Assembly (NCBI GenBank): GCA_003235435.1
Contig: QJWF01000005.1
Coordinates: forward strand, 1 to 16,634
From: Nitrosomonadales bacterium
GTDB taxonomy: Bacteria; Pseudomonadota; Gammaproteobacteria; Burkholderiales; Gallionellaceae
DNA: 16,634 nt
Direction: 5' to 3'
Position numbers and translations under genes: made by a program
In this document: piece by piece, positions 1 to 7,640 of the stretch
Layout of the letters: each line of letters begins with the position of its first letter
Position numbering within the stretch: position 1 is the stretch's first letter
The notes under the pieces: model-generated
The model's input: only the letters and a program-made list of their open reading frames with translations
Databases searched by the model: none
What the model was told of the DNA's origin: nothing

Positions 1-396
1 ATCGTCACGATCCACGCTGGTGATCACAACGTATTTAAGTTTGAGCAGGCCGATCGAGCGCGCCAGGTCGGCCGGCTCGTTGGCATTCGGCGGCATTGGT
101 TTGCCGTGCGCCACGTCGCAGAATGGGCAGCGTCTGGTGCATACATCACCGAGTATCATGAAGGTCGCAGTGCCCTTGCCGAAACATTCGCCGATGTTCG
201 GGCAGGACGCCTCTTCGCACACGGTGTGCAGCTTGTGCTCGCGCAGCATGCGCTTGATATTGTGATAGCCCTGGCCGCTGCCGGATTTTACGCGTATCCA
301 TTCCGGTTTGCGCAGCCGTTCCTGCAACGGTACGATCTTGATCGGGTTGCGCGCGGTCTTGAAGTGTCCGGATTGTTTGAGTTCAGTATTGCTCAA
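1..396 (-). CDS. lipA: Lipoyl synthase LipA (N-terminal part, cut by window edge)
   Basis: Radical-SAM enzyme that inserts two sulfur atoms into protein-bound octanoyl groups, the last step of lipoate synthesis. 132 codons are present and the frame runs off the left edge. Visible are the auxiliary-cluster cysteines C60, C65 and C71 (CX4CX5C) and the radical-SAM cysteines C86, C90 and C93 ([10 protein letters not shown]3CX2C), followed by ITSVDRDD at the edge. The start is a TTG at 394-396, preceded by AGGAAG about 7 bases upstream; the first in-frame ATG would remove some 49 residues, so TTG is preferred. It overlaps the 3' end of lipB by 14 bases, which points to translational coupling in the dacA-dat-ybeD-lipB-lipA cluster. 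Confidence 0.95.
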   Translation of the reverse strand, partial: MSNTELKQSGHFKTARNPIKIVPLQERLRKPEWIRVKSGSGQGYHNIKRMLREHKLHTVCEEASCPNIGECFGKGTATFMILGDVCTRRCPFCDVAHGKPMPPNANEPADLARSIGLLKLKYVVITSVDRDD

Positions 397-1024
397 GTGC
401 TTGCTTCCTTTCTAAGTGCCGCTGTAGCCCATGGGTCAGATTTTGCGCAAGTTCGGCCTGCAGTTCATTGATCGGAACAGCGATGCCCAGTTCGCAAACC
501 TGGGTCACTCGCATTCCGGTGTAGCCGCACGGGTTGATGTTGGAAAAGGGGGCGAGATCCATGTCCACGTTCAGTGCCAGGCCGTGGTAGCAACAACCGT
601 TCTTGATCTTCAGGCCCAGCGCGGCGATCTTCGTACCGTTAATATACACGCCGGGCGCATCTTCGCGGCCATGCGCTTCCACGCCGTATTCGGACAGCAA
701 ATCGATCACTGCACGTTCCATCAGGCGCACCAATTCGCGAACGTTGATCTTCCAGCGCCGCAAGTCGAGCAGCATGTAGGCGACGATCTGTCCGGGGCCA
801 TGATAGGTAATCTGGCCGCCGCGATCGATCTTTACGACGGGTATGTTCGTGCCGTGCAACAGATGTTCGGGCTTGCCCGCTAGTCCCTGCGTATAAACAG
901 GCGGATGCTGCACCAGCCAGATCTCGTCGCGAGTGTCACTGGTTCGTACGGCGGTGAAGCGCTTCATCGCATCCCAGGTCGGGTGATATTCGACCAAACC
1001 AAGCGATCTTACGTGAGGAATCAT
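383..1024 (-). CDS. lipB: Octanoyltransferase LipB
   Basis: Transfers the octanoyl group from acyl-carrier protein to the lipoyl domains of target enzymes, supplying the substrate of LipA encoded just downstream. 213 residues, a normal length. Visible family motifs are HPPVYTQG (40-47), [12 protein letters not shown] (68-79), GREDAPGVY (119-127), the catalytic Lys132 in GTKIAALG and the catalytic Cys166 in NPCGY. The ATG at 1022-1024 has a strong AAGGAG about 5 bases upstream. That Shine-Dalgarno lies inside one arm of a long inverted repeat whose other arm starts at the ybeD stop, so lipB initiation could be affected by RNA folding (inference). Confidence 0.96.
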   Translation of the reverse strand: MIPHVRSLGLVEYHPTWDAMKRFTAVRTSDTRDEIWLVQHPPVYTQGLAGKPEHLLHGTNIPVVKIDRGGQITYHGPGQIVAYMLLDLRRWKINVRELVRLMERAVIDLLSEYGVEAHGREDAPGVYINGTKIAALGLKIKNGCCYHGLALNVDMDLAPFSNINPCGYTGMRVTQVCELGIAVPINELQAELAQNLTHGLQRHLERKQALEQY

Positions 1025-1148
1025 TCCAACTCCTTTTCATCGGTGATACTGCGCTGGCTTCTTCGTTCACTCCTGGTCGTGCTACCAGCACTGCCTTCGT
1101 CGTTCATTCGTCGCCGCCTTGTCTGACCTTCGAAATGGAGTTGGAATC
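1023..1148. repeat. 126-bp element with terminal inverted repeats between ybeD and lipB
   Basis: The gap between ybeD and lipB is bounded by an inverted repeat: attccaactcc at 1023-1033 and ggagttggaat at 1138-1148. Extended outward into the element, 15 of 16 positions match. One end overlaps the ybeD stop and the other the lipB start codon and Shine-Dalgarno. The interior has a smaller hairpin, ctggt/accag near 1073-1088. On the minus strand, a frame opening at ATG 1107 stays open for 28 codons and ends in a TGA overlapping the lipB ATG. It could be a small MITE-like or intergenic repeat, or an RNA structure controlling lipB. The repeat is seen directly; the function is inferred. Confidence 0.5.
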
Positions 1149-1425
1149 ATAGAACCATCACGATCGACGGATGATCGCACAACTCCTGATACAACGCATC
1201 AAGCTGTTCGCGCGAAGTGGCATGCACTGTGCAGGTCAGGCTGATATAGCGGGCATTCCTGCTGGCGCGCATTTCCATGGTTGCGGCGACAAAACCGGGG
1301 TCGTGGCGGGTGACCACCTCGAGCACTGCCTGGGCAAAACCAGCTCGTTGCTGGCCGAATATCTTGATCGGAAATTCGCAGGGATATTCGATCAGGCTGT
1401 GGGACAGCTTCATTTCCTCATTCAT
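1147..1425 (-). CDS. ybeD: YbeD/DUF493 family protein (UPF0250)
   Basis: Small soluble protein of 92 residues with an ACT-like ferredoxin-fold domain, characteristically found between dacA and lipB in proteobacteria. The sequence shows the family pattern: EYPCEFPIKIFG near residues 13-24, a central VVTRHDPGF, alternating strands SLTCTVHATSREQ, and a C-terminal IVMVL ending like the enterobacterial protein. Its biochemical role is not firmly established. The ATG at 1423-1425 lies 10 bases downstream of the dat stop, with only a weak GAGCAG upstream. A second ATG four codons in has GAGGA immediately before it, but the spacing is too short. Its stop begins the inverted-repeat element that precedes lipB. 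Confidence 0.88.
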   Translation of the reverse strand: MNEEMKLSHSLIEYPCEFPIKIFGQQRAGFAQAVLEVVTRHDPGFVAATMEMRASRNARYISLTCTVHATSREQLDALYQELCDHPSIVMVL

Positions 1426-1435
1426 GGTCGTCTGC

Positions 1436-2293
1436 TCATGTTGCGCGCATCACGGTGAGTTTGAATTCCTGGTAGAGATTGTGCAGTCTGGTGAACATTG
1501 CGCCCGGTTTGCCGTTTCCGACCGGTTTTCCGTCGAGCGTGGTGATGGGGAGCACTTCCTTGGTGCTTGACGTGAGCAGCAATTCGTCCGCGCTGAACAC
1601 TTCAGTGGCGGCGATGCGCCGCACCTCATGCGGGATCTGATTGGCAGCGGCGATTTCCAGCACTACATCGTAAGTGATGCCCGGAAGCATCAGGTTGTCT
1701 TTGGGCGGCGCGAGCAGCTTGCCGTTCTTCACCACGAAGATGTTGCTGGCCGCTCCTTCGGTCATAAACTCGTTTTCCCTGATCAGGATGGTTTCGGCAC
1801 AGCCCGCATCGATCGCAAGCTGGCGCAACAGCACGTTGGGCAGCAGTGCGATCGCCTTGATGTCGCAGCGCAGCCAGCGGTTGTCCTCTGCGCTTACCGC
1901 ACCCACGCCGCTTTTCAGCAGGTCAGCCGGCGGTGCGAGCAGCGGGTTGCTCATCATGAACACTGTCGGCTTGACCGGCGGGCTGGGGAACGCATGGTCG
2001 CGCTTGGCCACGCCGCGTGTGATATGCAGATACAGATACTGGTCTTGTGTCTCATTGCGCTTGACGAGTTCGCTGATAATGTCTGTCCATTCCGCATCGC
2101 TGTGAGGATTGATCAGCCTGATTCCATCAAGACTGTGCCGGAGACGCCGCAAATGCGACTCCAGGCGGAACACGTTGCGCGAATAAACCGGTATCACCTC
2201 ATACACTCCATCGCCAAAAATGAAGCCGCGATCCAGCACTGGAATCTTTGCTTCCTCGATGGGCATGTACTCCCCATTCAAATATATCGTCAT
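1436..2293 (-). CDS. dat: D-amino-acid aminotransferase (class IV PLP enzyme)
   Basis: PLP-dependent fold-type IV transaminase interconverting D-amino acids (D-Ala + 2-oxoglutarate to pyruvate + D-Glu). 285 residues. Visible are LDRGFIFGDGVYE (20-32), the Schiff-base lysine Lys146 in DIKAIALLPNVL, EGAASNIFV in the cofactor phosphate region, LPGITYD, and the C-terminal LLLTSSTKEVLPIT. The start is placed at ATG 2293: it has GGGAGG about 8 bases upstream, whereas extending to the TTG at 2308 would put that Shine-Dalgarno inside the coding sequence. It sits directly after dacA in the lipoate cluster, where released D-Ala could be a substrate (inference). A branched-chain or 4-amino-4-deoxychorismate enzyme is possible from the fold, but the pattern fits D-AAT best. 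Confidence 0.85.
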   Translation of the reverse strand: MTIYLNGEYMPIEEAKIPVLDRGFIFGDGVYEVIPVYSRNVFRLESHLRRLRHSLDGIRLINPHSDAEWTDIISELVKRNETQDQYLYLHITRGVAKRDHAFPSPPVKPTVFMMSNPLLAPPADLLKSGVGAVSAEDNRWLRCDIKAIALLPNVLLRQLAIDAGCAETILIRENEFMTEGAASNIFVVKNGKLLAPPKDNLMLPGITYDVVLEIAAANQIPHEVRRIAATEVFSADELLLTSSTKEVLPITTLDGKPVGNGKPGAMFTRLHNLYQEFKLTVMRAT

Positions 2294-2433
2294 TTGAGAT
2301 CCTCCCAAAATTTACTGCGCGCCTCGATAGCGGCGTTGCACAGTGCTTCGCCTATCTCATTGATATGTCTATGTCGCTGCGCTCCATGAGCCTTGCTCTC
2401 GAGCCGCTCGTTACAATTTTTTAAGATTCTCAT
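2290..2433 (-). CDS. Possible 47-aa small ORF between dacA and dat
   Basis: An uninterrupted 47-codon frame fills the dacA-dat gap. It starts at ATG 2431-2433 with AAGGA about 6 bases upstream, overlapping the dacA stop. It ends in a TGA that overlaps the dat ATG (ATGA), the usual arrangement for translational coupling. The peptide begins MRILKNCNERLESK and ends in AAIEARSKFWEDLK. It is basic and helical-looking, with no signal or membrane segment, and I do not recognise a family. The DNA also contains an imperfect palindrome (gatagcggcg to cgcctatc, about 2325-2355) and resembles intergenic repeat sequence, so the frame may be a leader opened by a repeat rather than a functional gene. Confidence 0.4.
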   Translation of the reverse strand: MRILKNCNERLESKAHGAQRHRHINEIGEALCNAAIEARSKFWEDLK

Positions 2434-2442
2434 TGCAATTCC

Positions 2443-3585
2443 TTATTGAAAAAACAGTTGTATGCTGTCCCATCCGCGCGAGAACACGTTGGCCAGCGGA
2501 ACGCTCTCCAAAGCCGCCAGCGGGAATTCCGCGTAGGGCTGGCCGTCCAGCGTCAGCTTGAGCACGCCCAGTTGCTGCCCGCCACTGACCGGCGCGAAGA
2601 TGGGTTGTCGCGTTTCCATTGTGGCCTTGAGCCGATCCCGTGCCCCCTTGGGGATGGCCAGAAACAATTCACGCCGGAAACCGATTGGGAGGAGGCTCTC
2701 GGTACCCTTCCAGATGCGCAGGTTCGCGACCGCCTGGTTCTTGTCATAAAGCCTTATGGTATCGAAGTTTTCAAAACCGAAATTCAGCAATTTCTGGCTT
2801 TCGGATGCGCGCAGCCGGTCCGAATCAGCACCAAACAGCACAGAGATCATGCGGCGATTGTTGCGATTTACCGAGCCGACCATGCAATAACCGGATGACT
2901 CGGCGTATCCGGTCTTCATGCCGTCCGCATAAGGGTCCAGCCACAGCAGGCGGTTGCGATTAGCCTGGGTGATATTGTTGAACGTGTAGTTGCGCACTGA
3001 AAACAGCGGATAGTGCTGCGGATAGTCGCGCACGATGGCGGCTGCAAGCAGCGCCAGATCGTAAGCGCTACTGTAGTGCTGAGTATCGGGAAGACCGACC
3101 GGATTGGCGAAATGGGTGTTGTCCATGCTCAGCCGTTTCGCTTCCTGGTTCATCATGTCTACAAATCCTGCGATGCTGCCGGCGATGTTGATCGCCAGCG
3201 TGATGGCGGCATCGTTGCCGGATTGCACGATCAGGCCATGCAACAGTTCGTCCACGCTGACTTTTTGTCCTGCTTTGAGCAGCATGCGCGATTCGCCGCT
3301 TATGTATTTCACCGCAGCAGTCGGAACGCTCAGCTTTTGTTCCAGCGTAATTGTTCCGTGCTTGATCGCATCAAAAGCAAGATAGGCGGTCATCAGTTTG
3401 GTCAGGGAGGCTAGCTCCATCCGGACGTCACCATTCTGGTTCACCAATACCTGGTTGCTGTTGTAGTCGAACAGCACATAAGATTTTGCTGCCAGGATGG
3501 GTACGTAAGGTGCCGGTGTGGATAGTGCGTGACTGGCTGCGGGCAGCACCAGGCTGATCAGCAGGAGTATGAATTTCATGGCCAT
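2443..3585 (-). CDS. dacA: D-alanyl-D-alanine carboxypeptidase (PBP5/6 family)
   Basis: Periplasmic low-molecular-weight penicillin-binding protein that trims the terminal D-Ala from peptidoglycan pentapeptides. 380 residues. The three active-site motifs are intact: SLTK at 60-63 (nucleophile Ser60), SGN at 122-124 and KTG at 224-226. A signal peptide is visible (MKFILLLISLVLPAASHA, cleavage near residue 20). The PBP5 C-terminal beta domain starts near residue 275, and the last 20 residues (VFSRGWDSIQLFFQ) form the usual amphipathic membrane-anchoring helix. Start choice between M1 and M3 is open, as neither has a good Shine-Dalgarno. It is the first gene of the minus-strand dacA-dat-ybeD-lipBA cluster. 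Confidence 0.93.
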   Translation of the reverse strand: MAMKFILLLISLVLPAASHALSTPAPYVPILAAKSYVLFDYNSNQVLVNQNGDVRMELASLTKLMTAYLAFDAIKHGTITLEQKLSVPTAAVKYISGESRMLLKAGQKVSVDELLHGLIVQSGNDAAITLAINIAGSIAGFVDMMNQEAKRLSMDNTHFANPVGLPDTQHYSSAYDLALLAAAIVRDYPQHYPLFSVRNYTFNNITQANRNRLLWLDPYADGMKTGYAESSGYCMVGSVNRNNRRMISVLFGADSDRLRASESQKLLNFGFENFDTIRLYDKNQAVANLRIWKGTESLLPIGFRRELFLAIPKGARDRLKATMETRQPIFAPVSGGQQLGVLKLTLDGQPYAEFPLAALESVPLANVFSRGWDSIQLFFQ

Positions 3586-3731
3586 GAAAGATTATTGCGG
3601 TCGGTCATTATATTCCTTGCGGCGTAGCCGGGCGATAGTCAAGATGAAAAGACGGCCATACTGCTTTGCAGGCTTGAAATTTGCGACTATGTGATGGCCT
3701 GCTGGCGAATCCTGATATTTCGTTGGACGGG

Positions 3732-3774
3732 TATAATCCGATTACCTGTTATATTTTCCAGATACTCAAAGGAG
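3732..3774 (+). promoter_or_regulatory. Candidate -10 box and RBS for the copper-chaperone gene
   Basis: In the 196-bp divergent gap between dacA and the PCuAC gene, a perfect TATAAT lies at 3732-3737, preceded by GG and a weak -35. AAAGGAG at 3768-3774 stands 7 bases before the ATG. The Shine-Dalgarno is convincing; the promoter is only a candidate, because no good TTGACA sits 16-18 bases upstream. Confidence 0.35.
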
Positions 3775-3781
3775 TTTCGTC

Positions 3782-4270
3782 ATGCATATGTTGTTCCGGC
3801 TGTGCGGGTTGCTGATTGCCCTGTTATTGAATGCGAATGTTTATGCGGGGGACATTCTGGTCGAGGATGCATGGTTGCGAGCAACAGCCCCGGGTCAGGA
3901 TGCCGCAAGTGTGGACTTGACCATCACCAGCAGCCAGCAGGCAGTATTGCTTGGGGTGTTCAGCGAGGTATGCAAGGCAGCCGAACTGCACCGGATGTTT
4001 CAGGAAGGGGGGATGATGAAGATGCGCGAAGCAAAAGCGCTTGAGCTTCCTGCCGGCAAGCCGGTGAATCTGGGCAAGAGCGGCTATCACGTGATGCTGG
4101 TCGGCCTGAATGCCCCGCTCAAGGCGGGTGAAAAAATACCGCTGACGCTAATGGTCAAGCTGGCTGATAACAGCAAGATGAAGGTCAATGCGCTGGCTGA
4201 GGTGAGGCCTTTGACCGCAACCAAAGCGCCATCGAACCAAGGGGAACATGAGCACATGCGGATGGACTGA
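3782..4270 (+). CDS. Periplasmic copper chaperone, PCuAC (DUF461) family
   Basis: Periplasmic Cu(I) carrier of the type that supplies cytochrome c oxidase CuA assembly. 162 residues. An N-terminal signal peptide covers about residues 1-22 (hydrophobic 5-18, then VYAGD). The family copper site H-X10-M-X21-H-X-M is complete: His70, Met81, His103 and Met105. The C-terminus carries an extra metal-ligand-rich tail, GEHEHMRMD (154-162). It has its own strong Shine-Dalgarno and a terminator downstream, so it is probably a single-gene transcript. No oxidase or SCO gene is in view. Confidence 0.9.
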   Translation: MHMLFRLCGLLIALLLNANVYAGDILVEDAWLRATAPGQDAASVDLTITSSQQAVLLGVFSEVCKAAELHRMFQEGGMMKMREAKALELPAGKPVNLGKSGYHVMLVGLNAPLKAGEKIPLTLMVKLADNSKMKVNALAEVRPLTATKAPSNQGEHEHMRMD

Positions 4271-4304
4271 GGATCCTTGAGTGAGTGTTGGCTTCGTTGC
4301 AATG

Positions 4305-4334
4305 TCAGGCTGCGCTTACCGCCTGATTTTTTTT
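4305..4334 (+). terminator. Rho-independent terminator after the PCuAC gene
   Basis: Hairpin with stem tcaggc (4305-4310) and gcctga (4321-4326) around a 10-base loop, followed at once by eight T residues (4327-4334). It lies 35 bases after the PCuAC stop and before argB, in the plus orientation. Confidence 0.8.
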
Positions 4335-4336
4335 AG

Positions 4337-5275
<939 letters not shown>

Positions 5276-5278
5276 GGC

Positions 5279-5920
5279 GTGACCGCGCCACTGTGGATTT
5301 TTGATCTGGATAATACCTTACATAACGCAACGCCCCACATCTTTCCGCACATCAATCGCAGCATGACGGAATATGTGCGGCATTATTTGCAACTGGACGA
5401 ATCGGCAGCAAACGATTTGCGCGTGAATTACTGGCAGCGCTATGGTGCGACTATGACCGGCATGATGCGCCACCACGGCACCGATCCGGGGCATTTTCTG
5501 TGGCATACGCACCAGTTCCCGGAGCTAGACAGGATGGTGCTGCGTGATCCGCGTTTGCGACACGTGCTGAAACATTTGCCTGGAAGGAAAGTGGTGTTCT
5601 CAAACGCGCCTTTGCGCTACGCCTGCGCAGTACTGAGACTTTTGCGTGTTGATGATTTGTTCGACCATGTGATGGCTGTGGAACAAACACGTTTTCGTCC
5701 GAAGCCGGATAGTTTCGGTTTTCTGCGTTTGTTGCGGCGGCAGCGCATCCGGGCCGCACAATGCGTGATGGTTGAAGACAGCCTTGAGAACCTGCAGGCG
5801 GCTAAACGGTTGGGGATGCGCACGGTGTGGGTGAATTCAGGCAAACGGAACTCGCCCAGTGTGGACGTGAAAGTCGCCGACGTGATGCGATTGCCGGTTG
5901 TCCTTCATCGATTGATTTAG
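5279..5920 (+). CDS. HAD-family pyrimidine 5'-nucleotidase
   Basis: Haloacid-dehalogenase phosphatase of the SDT1-like pyrimidine 5'-nucleotidase group, expected to dephosphorylate UMP/CMP-type nucleotides; the exact substrate is inferred from the family. 213 residues. All HAD motifs are present: motif I DLDNT with Asp9 and Asp11, motif II SNAP (Ser108), motif III Lys142 in RPKPDSF, and motif IV VEDSLEN with Glu166 and Asp167. The region between motifs I and II forms a helical cap (about 15-85). The start is a GTG at 5279, only 3 bases after the argB stop, so it is probably translationally coupled. The position between argB and slmA matches a recurrent betaproteobacterial arrangement. Confidence 0.88.
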   Translation: MTAPLWIFDLDNTLHNATPHIFPHINRSMTEYVRHYLQLDESAANDLRVNYWQRYGATMTGMMRHHGTDPGHFLWHTHQFPELDRMVLRDPRLRHVLKHLPGRKVVFSNAPLRYACAVLRLLRVDDLFDHVMAVEQTRFRPKPDSFGFLRLLRRQRIRAAQCVMVEDSLENLQAAKRLGMRTVWVNSGKRNSPSVDVKVADVMRLPVVLHRLI

Positions 5921-5931
5921 GAGAGAGAAAC

Positions 5932-6510
5932 ATGGCCGTAAAACCGGGCGAGAGAAAATTGCAGATACTTCAGACCGTGGCGCAAATGCTGGAACAACCC
6001 AAGGGAGAAAAGATCACTACGGCTGCTTTGGCTGCTCGGCTGGAGCTGTCAGAGGCGGCGCTGTACCGGCATTTTGCCAGCAAGGCACAGATGTTCGAAG
6101 GCCTTATCGAGTTTATCGAACAGACCGTGTTCGGCCTGATCAACAAGATCACTCAGGAAGAAAAGAGCGGAGTGAGGCAACTCGAAGCAATAGTGGCTAT
6201 GCTGCTCAACTTCGCCCTGAAAAATCGCGGCATGACACGCGTTTTGATCGGCGATGCACTGGTGAATGAGGACGAACGCCTGCAACAGCGCATCAATCAG
6301 TTGCTGGACCGCATCGAAGCCACACTCAAGCAATCGTTGCGCATGGCCGCAACACAGGGAGAGCTTGGCGAGTCGGTGGATGTTGGCGCGTACTCCAATT
6401 TGCTGGTGTGCTATGTGATCGGACGCTGGTCCCAGTTTTCCAAGAGCGGTTTCACGCGCGAGCCGATGGCGCAGTGGCAGGCACAATCGGCTATTTTGCT
6501 GCACAGATGA
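5932..6510 (+). CDS. slmA: Nucleoid occlusion factor SlmA (TetR family)
   Basis: TetR-type DNA-binding protein that, bound to its chromosomal sites, antagonises FtsZ assembly over the nucleoid. 192 residues. An N-terminal helix-turn-helix spans about 28-51 (KITTAALAARLELSEAALYRHF), followed by KAQMFEGLIEFIEQ and a helical C-terminal domain with GRWSQFSKSGF, all characteristic of SlmA rather than of drug-response TetR proteins. The start is ATG 5932, with AGGAGAG about 8 bases upstream; the frame is open further upstream but would run into the preceding gene. No palindrome resembling an SlmA site was noticed nearby. The following gene begins 13 bases after the stop. Confidence 0.92.
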   Translation: MAVKPGERKLQILQTVAQMLEQPKGEKITTAALAARLELSEAALYRHFASKAQMFEGLIEFIEQTVFGLINKITQEEKSGVRQLEAIVAMLLNFALKNRGMTRVLIGDALVNEDERLQQRINQLLDRIEATLKQSLRMAATQGELGESVDVGAYSNLLVCYVIGRWSQFSKSGFTREPMAQWQAQSAILLHR

Positions 6511-6523
6511 TGAGGCTTAAAAA

Positions 6524-7636
6524 ATGATTTTGATCCTGAGTTCAAACGTCACCGAGAAATCGGGAGAATATCAGCAGTTGCTGGCACATCTGGCCACCCT
6601 GCCGGGGATACAGACCAGGGTACATTTGGAGCGCGGCAGTGAAAAGACCCTGACCGAGATCTATCTGATCGGCAACACCAAAACACTGGAAATAGAAGAC
6701 ATGCAGAGCCTTCCCGGGGTTGAGCGCGCGGTGAGGGTCTCGGAGGAATATCGCATACTCGGGCGGCACAAGGACGATCAGCGTCCGACACATTTCGAAT
6801 ACAACGGCGTGCGCTTCGGACAGGACACACTGAACGTGTTTGCTGGACTGTGCGCGGTTGACAACCGGGAACATGTCGAAATCATGCTCAAGGCATTGTA
6901 CGACAACGGCCAGGTGTGCACGCGGATGGGCGCTTACAAACCGCGTACCAGTCCTTATGCTTTTCAGGGGCACGGAAAATATTGCCTGCCTTATGTATTC
7001 GAACTGGCCGGCAAATACGGCATCAAGGTGATCGCGATGGAGATCACCCATGAATCGCATCTCAATGAAATCAGGGAGGCGCTGCACCAGACCGGAAACC
7101 CGACCGGCGTGATGCTGCAAATCGGCACGCGCAACACGCAGAATTTCGAGTTGCTCAAAATCGTCGGGCGTCAAACCGGGATGCCTATCCTGCTCAAGCG
7201 CGGTTTTGGCATAACTCTGGATGAGTCACTGAATGCCGCAGAATACCTTGCTTCGGAAGGGAACCGCAACGTGGTGTTCGGATTGCGCGGGATGAAGACA
7301 AACATGGGCGACCCGCACCGAAATTTCGTTGATTTCGCGCATGTGCCGGTGGTCAAGCGCTTGACGCGCATGCCGGTGTGTATCGATCCGTCGCACTCGG
7401 TGGGTTCGCGTGCCGCTGCGCCTGAGGGCATTCTCGACATGATGCATGTGACGGCACAAGGAGTGCTGGCAGGAGCGAACATGGTGCTGGTGGATTTTCA
7501 TCCCGCGCCGCCAAAAGCCCTGGTGGACGGGCCGCAGGCGATGCTGTTGAATGAGTTGCCTTATTTTCTGGAAGATGTCAGGATCGCCAGGGAAGCGTAT
7601 CTCCAGCGCGTTGCATTACGCCAGCGTCAGGGATGA
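6524..7636 (+). CDS. Divergent type I-beta DAHP synthase (3-deoxy-7-phosphoheptulonate synthase)
   Basis: Predicted to condense phosphoenolpyruvate and erythrose 4-phosphate, the first step of aromatic amino-acid synthesis. 370 residues. An N-terminal ferredoxin-like regulatory domain covers about 1-88 (ending LPGVERAVRVSEEYRILGR), then the TIM-barrel domain. Visible barrel motifs are KPRTSPYAFQG (139-149), QIGTRNTQNFELL (199-211), LLKRG (223-227), DPSHSVG (288-294) and KALVDGPQ (331-338). Likely metal ligands are Cys110, His291, Asp324 and Asp335. Unusual points are AGLC in place of the typical GPC around Cys110, and VDFHP where relatives usually have a Glu ligand. GAGG at 6512-6515 serves as RBS. 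It ends 4 bases before the convergent ParA gene stop. Confidence 0.82.
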   Translation: MILILSSNVTEKSGEYQQLLAHLATLPGIQTRVHLERGSEKTLTEIYLIGNTKTLEIEDMQSLPGVERAVRVSEEYRILGRHKDDQRPTHFEYNGVRFGQDTLNVFAGLCAVDNREHVEIMLKALYDNGQVCTRMGAYKPRTSPYAFQGHGKYCLPYVFELAGKYGIKVIAMEITHESHLNEIREALHQTGNPTGVMLQIGTRNTQNFELLKIVGRQTGMPILLKRGFGITLDESLNAAEYLASEGNRNVVFGLRGMKTNMGDPHRNFVDFAHVPVVKRLTRMPVCIDPSHSVGSRAAAPEGILDMMHVTAQGVLAGANMVLVDFHPAPPKALVDGPQAMLLNELPYFLEDVRIAREAYLQRVALRQRQG

Positions 7637-7640
7637 GGCA

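Noticed and set aside
106..471. Plus-strand 121-aa open frame over lipA/lipB
   Set aside because: It is antisense to the clear lipA and lipB frames, with no RBS or recognisable domain.
1628..2389. Plus-strand 253-aa open frame opposite dat
   Set aside because: It is complementary to the dat coding sequence, with no family signature.
3607..3642. TTGACT and TATAAT on the minus strand upstream of dacA
   Set aside because: Both hexamers are good, but the spacer is 24 bases, too long for a normal sigma-70 promoter.
7637..7640. Search for a bidirectional terminator between the convergent DAHP synthase and ParA genes
   Set aside because: Only 4 bases separate the stops and no hairpin with a T-tract was seen in or just beyond the gap.
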